From positions 2,139 to 34,800 of the forward strand of contig MFUJ01000021.1 in assembly GCA_001785675.1 (NCBI GenBank): a stretch of DNA of 32,662 nt. The letters run 5' to 3'. A model generated the notes under the pieces. It was not told the DNA's origin and searched no databases. It saw nothing but the letters and a program-made list of their open reading frames with translations. Both the position numbers and the translations under genes were made by a program. Below are positions 17,470 to 24,209 of the stretch, one piece after another (position 1 is the stretch's first letter; every line of letters begins with the position of its first letter). The DNA comes from Candidatus Nomurabacteria bacterium RIFCSPHIGHO2_12_FULL_37_29 (GTDB taxonomy: Bacteria; Patescibacteriota; Minisyncoccia; Phycocordibacterales; UBA9973).

Positions 17470-18054
17470 ATGAAACATTTAACTGTAAAAGAAAAAGAGG
17501 TGCAGGCATTTGAGAAAATGAAAATATCTTTTCATTACAAAAATGCTATGGCTGCGTCCAGAATGGTGAAAGTTGTAATAAATACTGGCACAGGGACCGT
17601 CATTAAAAAAGATAAAAATAAAAATGAGGCTATATTGGAACGTTTGGCAAAAATTTCCGGACAGAAAGGGTCTCTAAAAGGCGCTAAGCAGTCTATAGCA
17701 TCTTTTAAAATTCGCCAAGGTGATCCGATCGGCATTGTTGTAACATTGCGTGGCAATCGAATGTATACTTTCTTGGAAAAATTGATAAATGTCGCTCTTC
17801 CTCGTACTAAAGACTTTCGTGGTATCGCTCGGACTGCAGTAGACAACATCGGGAACCTAACAATCGGCATAAAAGAACACACTATTTTTCCTGAAACAGC
17901 TGACGAGGATATTAAAGATATCTTCGGCATGTCTATCACCCTTGTTTCCACGGCTAAAAATAAAAAAGAAGGCGTGGCCTTCTTTGGGTTTCTGGGAATT
18001 CCTTTTAAGAAGGAAGAACCCATTCATCTGGTAGATGGAGAGAAGAAGAAATAA
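17470..18054 (+). CDS. rplE: 50S ribosomal protein uL5
   Basis: LAKISGQKGSLKGAKQSIASFKIRQGDPIGIVVTLRGNRMYTFLEKLINVALPRTKDFRG. Confidence 0.97.
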   Translation: MKHLTVKEKEVQAFEKMKISFHYKNAMAASRMVKVVINTGTGTVIKKDKNKNEAILERLAKISGQKGSLKGAKQSIASFKIRQGDPIGIVVTLRGNRMYTFLEKLINVALPRTKDFRGIARTAVDNIGNLTIGIKEHTIFPETADEDIKDIFGMSITLVSTAKNKKEGVAFFGFLGIPFKKEEPIHLVDGEKKK

Positions 18055-18060
18055 AAATTT

Positions 18061-18097
18061 GACTCTTTTGTATTTGTCTGCTAACCTATAAAGAGTC
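18061..18097 (+). promoter_or_regulatory. Inverted repeat in 139-nt rplE-rpsN gap; overlaps TTGACT promoter-like sequence
   Basis: GACTCTTT (18061-18068)/AAAGAGTC (18090-18097), perfect 8 bp, with TTGACT-N17-TAACCT overlapping. Confidence 0.4.
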
Positions 18098-18193
18098 TAG
18101 AAAATAGATTGATCTGTATTTCTCCTTAAGGCTTGTATTGAGGTTTTAAGAAAAAATACACGATATCATCTATGAAAATAGGCGATTTGATAT

Positions 18194-18379
18194 ATGGCAA
18201 AAACATCAGTTATCGCTAGGTCAAAAAAGAAACCAAAATTTTCTACTCGAGCCAAGAATCGATGTTTTCGTTGTGGACGGGGGAATGCTTTTATGAGAGA
18301 TTTTGGTATTTGTCGTATTTGTTTTAGAGAATTGGCTAACGAAGGCATGTTGCCGGGGGTTCGTAAATCAAGCTGGTAA
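18194..18379 (+). CDS. rpsN: 30S ribosomal protein uS14, zinc-binding type
   Basis: [61 protein letters not shown]; CxxC...CxxC. Confidence 0.96.
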   Translation: MAKTSVIARSKKKPKFSTRAKNRCFRCGRGNAFMRDFGICRICFRELANEGMLPGVRKSSW

Positions 18380-18385
18380 AAAATC

Positions 18386-18772
18386 ATGGATTCAATTTCA
18401 AACATGTTAATAATAATGAAAAATGGAAGCAAGGTGGATAAAGAGTCTGTATTTTTCCCATATTCTAAAATTAAGCACGCCATCCTTGAATGTTTAAAGA
18501 AGGAAGGATATGTAAACAATATTTCAAAGAAAATAAGCAAGAATCAGCAAATATTAGAAGTTGGTTTAGCGTATAAAGACAAGAAACCAAAAATTACAGA
18601 AGTCGAGAGAATTTCAAAACAATCGAGGCGTGTTTATTTTAGAATGAAAGATATTCACAAGGTTCGCAATGGTTCTGGTTTGCTTGTGCTTTCAACCCCC
18701 AAGGGGATTTTATCAGGCAAGGATGCTAGACATGAGCAAGTCGGGGGCGAAGCATTATTCAAAATTTGGTAA
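18386..18772 (+). CDS. rpsH: 30S ribosomal protein uS8
   Basis: C-terminal LLVLSTPKGILSGKDARHEQVGGEALFKIW; located between rpsN and rplF. Confidence 0.95.
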   Translation: MDSISNMLIIMKNGSKVDKESVFFPYSKIKHAILECLKKEGYVNNISKKISKNQQILEVGLAYKDKKPKITEVERISKQSRRVYFRMKDIHKVRNGSGLLVLSTPKGILSGKDARHEQVGGEALFKIW

Positions 18773-18791
18773 AAGTAGTGAGAGAAAAAAT

Positions 18792-19325
18792 ATGTCAAGA
18801 ATAGGTAAACAAGAAATAATTATACCAGAAGGAGTGAAAGCCAGTCTAAATGGCGCGATTTTTAGTGTTGTCGGTTCTAAGGGGATTCTAACAAAAAATT
18901 TCCGAGATGATATTGTTATTACAATCACTGGTAAAGTTATTAATTTAAATATAAAAAGAAATGATAAATTTTCCAAATCTCTCTGGGGTACTTATGCTTC
19001 ACACATAAAGAATATGATTCAGGGGGTAGAGACCCCTTATCAAAAGAAATTAATATTAGAAGGTGTGGGATTTAAGTCTGAAGTTAAAGGCAAAACTCTT
19101 AATTTTGCTTTAGGATTTTCCCATCCAGTTATTGTGCCGATACCAGAAGGTATTACTGCTACCGCTGAGAAAAATAATATTACGATTACTGGGGTTGATA
19201 AGGAATTAGTCGGAAGTTTTACCGCCAGCCTGCGCGCATTAAAGAAGCCTGAGCCCTATAAAGGTAAAGGGATACGTTACGAGGGTGAAATTATCAGACG
19301 TAAACAAGGCAAGAAGACAGTATAA
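18792..19325 (+). CDS. rplF: 50S ribosomal protein uL6
   Basis: MSRIGKQEIIIPEGVKASLNGAIFSVVGSKGIL...KKPEPYKGKGIRYEGEIIRRKQGK; true start 18792. Confidence 0.97.
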   Translation: MSRIGKQEIIIPEGVKASLNGAIFSVVGSKGILTKNFRDDIVITITGKVINLNIKRNDKFSKSLWGTYASHIKNMIQGVETPYQKKLILEGVGFKSEVKGKTLNFALGFSHPVIVPIPEGITATAEKNNITITGVDKELVGSFTASLRALKKPEPYKGKGIRYEGEIIRRKQGKKTV

Positions 19326-19666
19326 TGCAAAAGAAGAATAACAAAAGAATAAGATTAAAAGCCAAAATCCGAGCAAAGATTTTAGGCACAGAAGATCGTC
19401 CCAGGCTTTCTGTTTTCAGGTCAAATAAATTTATTTATGCGCAAGTCATCGATGATACAAAGGGGAAAACCCTGGCCCAAGCGAGTGACATTAAGATAAT
19501 CAAAGGCACCAAGACGGAAAGAGCAAAAGAAGTGGGTCGTATGATTGGAGAGGTTTGTCAAAAAGTAAAAATTTACAAAGTTGTTTTTGATCGGAATGGA
19601 TTTAAATATACTGGAAGAATAAAGACAGTTGCAGACGAAGCAAGAGCGGGAGGGCTTAAGTTCTAG
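19325..19666 (+). CDS. rplR: 50S ribosomal protein uL18
   Basis: RPRLSVFRSNKFIYAQVIDDTKGKTLAQAS...VVFDRNGFKYTGRIKTVADEARAGGLKF; TAATG overlap with rplF. Confidence 0.96.
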   Translation: MQKKNNKRIRLKAKIRAKILGTEDRPRLSVFRSNKFIYAQVIDDTKGKTLAQASDIKIIKGTKTERAKEVGRMIGEVCQKVKIYKVVFDRNGFKYTGRIKTVADEARAGGLKF

Positions 19667-19690
19667 TAGTTATAAAGTTCATAAAATAAA

Positions 19691-20284
19691 ATGGAAAAAG
19701 GAAAAGAAAAAAAGAATAGCAATAGAAGAAATTCATCTTTCGGACGAGCCAAGCCTGAATTTGACCAGAAGATTATAAATATTCGTCGTGTGACCAGAGT
19801 TGTCGCTGGCGGGCGCAGATTTTCTTTTAGTGTTGCGTTAGTGGCCGGAGACAAGAAGGGTTCTATCGGGCTTGGGCTTGGTAAAGCGGGAGATACGGCT
19901 CTTGCGATCAATAAAGCGGTTCGCAACGCCAAGAAAAATATGATCAGATTAAATCTGACGAAAACAATGTCTATTCCTCACGAGCTTTCTGCTAAATTTA
20001 GAAGTTCTCAAATCATACTTATACCGAATCGAGGTCGCGGACTTGTAGCGGGTTCAGTCTTGCGTGATATAGTGAAACTCTCTGGGATGAAAGACATTAC
20101 CGGTAAAATTTTATCTAACAGCAAAAATTCATTGAATAATGCGAAAGCGGTTATGTTGGCACTTTCTGGCATTTCTTCAAAATACGCAAAGCCATTATCA
20201 GAATCCGTGGTTATTGTTCCTCTGGAAGTTGTTCCACCCGCAAGTTTATTAAAAGTTGCTGAAAAGGAAACTAATTTAGAATAA
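19691..20284 (+). CDS. rpsE: 30S ribosomal protein uS5
   Basis: EFDQKIINIRRVTRVVAGGRRFSFSVALVAGDKKGSIGLGLGKAGDTALAINKAVRNAKKNM. Confidence 0.97.
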   Translation: MEKGKEKKNSNRRNSSFGRAKPEFDQKIINIRRVTRVVAGGRRFSFSVALVAGDKKGSIGLGLGKAGDTALAINKAVRNAKKNMIRLNLTKTMSIPHELSAKFRSSQIILIPNRGRGLVAGSVLRDIVKLSGMKDITGKILSNSKNSLNNAKAVMLALSGISSKYAKPLSESVVIVPLEVVPPASLLKVAEKETNLE

Positions 20285-20300
20285 TATTTTATATACATTT

Positions 20301-20612
20301 ATGCAGATACATAATTTAAAGAGAACTCATAAGAATAAAAAAGATAGATTAGTGGGTCGCGGAGGCAAGCATGCCAAAACTTCTGGCCGTGGAGGCAAGG
20401 GCCAGACGGCGCGCGCGGGCAACAAGCGCCGTCCAGAGCTTCGTGATATTATTAAGAAGTTGCCGAAAAATCGTGGTTACCAGTTTAAGTCTATCCAGAA
20501 ATTATTCACGCTGTCCAAGGACAAGGTTCTCTCGACTGCCGGAAAAATAGAAAGTTTCTCCGAAATCCGCAAGCGTCTCGGTATTAAAGGAAAAAAGATA
20601 AGAATTAGATAG
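20301..20612 (+). CDS. rplO: 50S ribosomal protein uL15, short form
   Basis: LVGRGGKHAKTSGRGGKGQTARAGNKRRPELRDIIKKLPKNRGY; only 103 aa. Confidence 0.9.
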   Translation: MQIHNLKRTHKNKKDRLVGRGGKHAKTSGRGGKGQTARAGNKRRPELRDIIKKLPKNRGYQFKSIQKLFTLSKDKVLSTAGKIESFSEIRKRLGIKGKKIRIR

Positions 20613-20613
20613 C

Positions 20614-20641
20614 GTCGCGCTTTAATGGATGATTGCGCGAC
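20614..20641 (+). promoter_or_regulatory. Hairpin between rplO and secY
   Basis: GTCGCGC (20614-20620)/GCGCGAC (20635-20641), perfect 7 bp. Confidence 0.5.
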
Positions 20642-20659
20642 ATCATTCCGCTAAATCAC

Positions 20660-21931
20660 ATGCAAAATTTTTTCAACAAAATAAAATTGATCTGGACGGA
20701 TACTACTCTGCGAAAGCGGGTTTTGTTCGTACTTTTTTCTTTAGTAGTATTCAGGTTGCTTTCCGCTATTCCTATCCCGGGTATTGATACATTGCAACTT
20801 AATCGTTTCCTCTCCAATAACCAGTTTTTCGGAATACTGAATATATTTTCTGGAGGCGGACTAACGAACCTCTCTATAATAATGCTTGGTGTTGGTCCAT
20901 ATATCACTGGTTCAATTATTATGCAGCTTTTGACCATCATGGTTCCGGCGTTAAAGAGAATTTATCAAGAAGAAGGTGAAGCTGGCAGAAAAAAATTTAA
21001 TCAATACAGCAGACTACTTACTATTCCGCTTGCGGCTATTCAGGGCTTTGCTCTTTTGGCTATCCTTGAAAGTCAGAGTATTCTGACTAATTTAACAACT
21101 TTTGACAGGATTACGAATCTGTTTATTGTCATTGCGGGTTCGGTTTTCTTGATGTGGCTTGGCGAGCTTGTATCGGAATTTGGCATTGGTAATGGCGTCT
21201 CCCTTATAATTTTTGCCGGTATTGTTTCTCAGCTTCCTTCACAGGTTTCTCAGCTTATTTTTACTTTTGATGTCTCACAGATTCCGCTTTACCTTATATT
21301 TGCCGTAGCCGGAGTGCTTGTTATCGCGGGCATTGTTCTTGTCACTGAAGCCGAACGCCCGATTCCCGTCACTTATGCCAAGCGTGTTCGAGGAATGAAA
21401 ATGTATGGTGGTGGCTCCACTTATTTACCCTTGCGCGTGAATCAAGCAGGAGTGATTCCAATAATATTCGCGCTTTCCATTCTTCTTTTTCCACAGATGA
21501 TTGGTACTTTTTTGTCGCGTTTCAGTAACGTGATCTTAGTTAAAATTTCTCAAGTACTTGTTTCATTTTCTCAAACCTCAATACTTTATGCAGTATTTTA
21601 TTTTATCTTAGTATTTCTCTTCACTTATTTTTACACCGCAGTCACTTTTGACCCCGAAGCACTTTCCACTAACTTGCAAAAAAATGGCGCATTTATTCCG
21701 GGCATTCGTCCTGGCGTATCTACGTCCGATTATATTTCGAGAGTTTTGACTCGCATTACTCTGCTCGGCGCGGTCTTTTTGGGATTTATTGCAGTTTTGC
21801 CTCTTATTATGCAATTTCTAACTGGTATTGCTTCTCTTGCCCTGGGTGGCACATCGATACTTATCGTCGTTTCAGTCGTCCTTGATTTAATGAAAAAAGT
21901 CGATGCCCAAGTCTCCATGCGAGAGTATTAG
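20660..21931 (+). CDS. secY: Preprotein translocase subunit SecY
   Basis: SAIPIPGIDTLQLNRFL, MLGVGPYITGSIIMQLLTIMVP, TEAERPIPVTYAKRVRG, NGAFIPGIRPGVSTSDYISRVLTRITLLGA; likely start 20660. Confidence 0.97.
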   Translation: MQNFFNKIKLIWTDTTLRKRVLFVLFSLVVFRLLSAIPIPGIDTLQLNRFLSNNQFFGILNIFSGGGLTNLSIIMLGVGPYITGSIIMQLLTIMVPALKRIYQEEGEAGRKKFNQYSRLLTIPLAAIQGFALLAILESQSILTNLTTFDRITNLFIVIAGSVFLMWLGELVSEFGIGNGVSLIIFAGIVSQLPSQVSQLIFTFDVSQIPLYLIFAVAGVLVIAGIVLVTEAERPIPVTYAKRVRGMKMYGGGSTYLPLRVNQAGVIPIIFALSILLFPQMIGTFLSRFSNVILVKISQVLVSFSQTSILYAVFYFILVFLFTYFYTAVTFDPEALSTNLQKNGAFIPGIRPGVSTSDYISRVLTRITLLGAVFLGFIAVLPLIMQFLTGIASLALGGTSILIVVSVVLDLMKKVDAQVSMREY

Positions 21932-22536
21932 TTTCTAGCCAGTTTTCTATATTCCTCAACAGCTTTTAGTATATCTCTGGTGACCTTTGGGATAGGTTGA
22001 TCACCATTTATTGTTTTTAATTTTTTAAGGCTTTTAAAATATTTCACGGTTTTTCCTACTTGGTCTTTGTGCCATTTTATTCGTATACCAATAAGTTTTT
22101 TTGTGTCAAATACTTTATAGATTTCTCTCATATTTCCTGTACTTCTTTTTATTGAACGTTTATAGATTTCTTTGTCAGGAAGATCAATGTATAAAACAAG
22201 AAAATCTTCTTTACGCTCAGTAAGAATTTTCTTTACGAGTTGAGCTTCTGGTTTTAATCTAGGAGTGCCCAAGAAAAGCAAATCTTTATTTTTAGGCTTG
22301 TTATTTATTTCCCTAATTAAAAATTTCTGCAGTAGGACGGTCGGTAAAGGTTTACCTTTCCCTGCAGTACGCCTAGCCCGATCACCGATCTTGCTTTTTT
22401 CTTTTAGTAAGTTGCGTACGTATAAACCAGATTCTACGAATTTTAATGAATATTTATTTTTTAGAATATTCGCTTGAGTTTCTTTGCCCGAAGCTATCAT
22501 CCCTAAAAGTGCTATATTAAATCCAAGTTTTTTCAT
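21928..22536 (-). CDS. Divergent adenylate-kinase-like P-loop protein
   Basis: P-loop LLGMIASGKETQ; adk-like layout (SGLYVRNLL, FLGTPRLKPEAQLVKKIL) but without a canonical DG[FY]PR; convergent 4-bp overlap with secY. Confidence 0.75.
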   Translation of the reverse strand: MKKLGFNIALLGMIASGKETQANILKNKYSLKFVESGLYVRNLLKEKSKIGDRARRTAGKGKPLPTVLLQKFLIREINNKPKNKDLLFLGTPRLKPEAQLVKKILTERKEDFLVLYIDLPDKEIYKRSIKRSTGNMREIYKVFDTKKLIGIRIKWHKDQVGKTVKYFKSLKKLKTINGDQPIPKVTRDILKAVEEYRKLARN

Positions 22537-22562
22537 AATAAAACTATTCTATTACAAAACCC

Positions 22563-22591
22563 TTGATTTTTCAAGCTGAATTTTGTATTGT
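22563..22591 (+). promoter_or_regulatory. adk promoter TTGATT-N17-TATTGT
   Basis: Hexamers with 17-nt spacing; -10 ends 8 nt before ATG 22600. Confidence 0.5.
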
Positions 22592-22599
22592 TTACTTAT

Positions 22600-23187
22600 A
22601 TGCAACCACAAACTTTTGCATTTTTTGGGATAGTGGGCTCTGGCAAGGGTACTCAGATCAAGCTTTTAATGGATTTTCTAAAAGGCAAAGATGGCAAAGA
22701 GTGCGTTTATGCCTATCCAGGCAATGAGTATAGAAAGATCATAGAGTCTGGTAGTTATACGGGGGATCTCATGAAAGATTCTGTTTCTCGAGGCGAGCTT
22801 CAGCCTGGCTTTTTTTCTGATGCAATTGTTACAAATATTCTTATTTCAGCTCTCTCTAGAGACAAGCATTTAATTACTGATGGATACCCTCGCGCCGTTG
22901 ATCAGTCTCTAAGCTTTGAACGAATGATGAAGTTTTACAATAGAGAGAATGTAAAAATTATTTATATTGAAGTAGGAAAAGAGGAAGCCATGAAACGCAA
23001 TTTGCTTCGCGGAAGGCATGACGACACAGAAGAGGGGCTTGCCAAAAGATTTGAAGAATATGTGAACAATGTGGTGCCAGCGATGAATTATTTTAAAGAT
23101 AAAGAAAATTACACAATTTATACTATCAATGGTGAGCAGACAGTTCCAAATGTGCATAAAGATATTATAAAAGCTTTGGGATTTTAA
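22600..23187 (+). CDS. adk: Adenylate kinase
   Basis: AFFGIVGSGKGTQIKLL, LITDGYPRAVDQ, LLRGRHDDTEEGLAKRFEEY; likely ATG 22600. Confidence 0.88.
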   Translation: MQPQTFAFFGIVGSGKGTQIKLLMDFLKGKDGKECVYAYPGNEYRKIIESGSYTGDLMKDSVSRGELQPGFFSDAIVTNILISALSRDKHLITDGYPRAVDQSLSFERMMKFYNRENVKIIYIEVGKEEAMKRNLLRGRHDDTEEGLAKRFEEYVNNVVPAMNYFKDKENYTIYTINGEQTVPNVHKDIIKALGF

Positions 23188-23221
23188 ATTAAAACTTTTA
23201 AAATATAACTTTCTACGGTAC

Positions 23222-23246
23222 AGATTTTTTTAAGCTTAAAAAATCT
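23222..23246 (+). terminator. Putative terminator after adk
   Basis: AGATTTTTTTAAGCTTAAAAAATCT near-perfect palindrome. Confidence 0.6.
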
Positions 23247-23313
23247 TGAAGTTCTCACGCCGTCGCATTCGAAACCCCTCCAAAAGTTTATTTTAAAAAG
23301 TTCTATAAAATTT

Positions 23314-24090
23314 ATGATAATTATCAAAACAAAAGAAGAAATAGAAATACTGAGAGAAGGGGGCAAACGTTTGGCTACGGTACTTTTTAAAGTAAAAGGA
23401 AAAGTTGCTCCTGGTCTTTCTACGAAAGACTTAGATATATATGCCGAGAATTTGATCAGAGGTATGGGTGACGAGCCAGCCTTTTTGAATTATCGTCCGG
23501 CTGGAGCCGAGTTCCCATTTCCTGCATCATTATGTGTTTCGATTAACGATGAAGTCGTGCATGGCATTCCAAGTTCCAAGCGAATATTAAAAGAAGGTGA
23601 TATTGTTTCGATTGACTTAGGTCTTAAACATAGAGGTCTTTTTACTGATATGGCAATTACAGTACCAGTAGGCGTGGTGAGTGCAGGAAGTCAACAACTT
23701 ATGAATATAACCGAACAAGCGTTGCAAGTCGGCATTAATGCAGCTCAGGCCGGAGGTACTGTGGGTGATATTGGCTATGCTGTGGAGAGTTTCATTCGTT
23801 CACATAAGTACAAATACGGTATTGTAGAAGTTCTGTCTGGTCATGGCGTGGGTAGAGCAATACATGAGGATCCTTATATCCCCAATTTCGGGAAAAAAGG
23901 AAAAGGAGAAAAATTATTTTCCGGCATGGTGATAGCTTTGGAGCCGATGTTAAATAACGGCACAAAGAATGTGACTTTGGATACTGATGGTTATACTTTC
24001 CGCACAGCTGATGGTAAAAAAAGCGCGCATTTTGAACACACGATTTTAATTACGGAGGGTGATGCGGAAATTTTAACAAAAATTAATTAA
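23314..24090 (+). CDS. map: Methionine aminopeptidase type I
   Basis: SINDEVVHGIPSSKRILKEGDIVSIDLGLKHRGLFTDMAITVPVG, GHGVGRAIHEDPYIPNFG, MVIALEPML. Confidence 0.96.
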   Translation: MIIIKTKEEIEILREGGKRLATVLFKVKGKVAPGLSTKDLDIYAENLIRGMGDEPAFLNYRPAGAEFPFPASLCVSINDEVVHGIPSSKRILKEGDIVSIDLGLKHRGLFTDMAITVPVGVVSAGSQQLMNITEQALQVGINAAQAGGTVGDIGYAVESFIRSHKYKYGIVEVLSGHGVGRAIHEDPYIPNFGKKGKGEKLFSGMVIALEPMLNNGTKNVTLDTDGYTFRTADGKKSAHFEHTILITEGDAEILTKIN

Positions 24091-24176
24091 ATTACAGGAA
24101 TTACTTTTTAGAATGGTCTGGCTGGGGGAGGGACCCAGGGAACCGAGGACCTGAGAAAAAGTAATTCCTGTAATTT
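24089..24176 (+). repeat. Perfect 21-bp inverted repeat directly after map
   Basis: AAATTACAGGAATTACTTTTT (24089-24109) and AAAAAGTAATTCCTGTAATTT (24156-24176), 46-nt G-rich loop; stem overlaps the map stop codon. Confidence 0.9.
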
Positions 24177-24196
24177 AGTTTTTCACTTTTTTGTTA

Positions 24197-24202
24197 TATA
24201 CT
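24197..24202 (+). promoter_or_regulatory. -10-like TATACT 7 nt before ATG 24210
   Basis: TTGTTATATACT-attacta-ATG. Confidence 0.4.
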
Positions 24203-24209
24203 ATTACTA

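Noticed and set aside
17535-18023. Minus-strand ORF of 162 aa
   Set aside because: Fully antisense to the clear rplE gene.
23184-23366. Minus-strand ORF ('FWRGFECDGVRTSRFF') and a possible tRNA fragment around CGCATTCGAAACCCC
   Set aside because: ORF overlaps the map start and an intergenic terminator; no complementary arms for a tRNA.
24110-24155. Loop of the post-map hairpin as a degenerate antisense tRNA 3' end
   Set aside because: T-arm consensus is not satisfied and no D or anticodon arm can be found.
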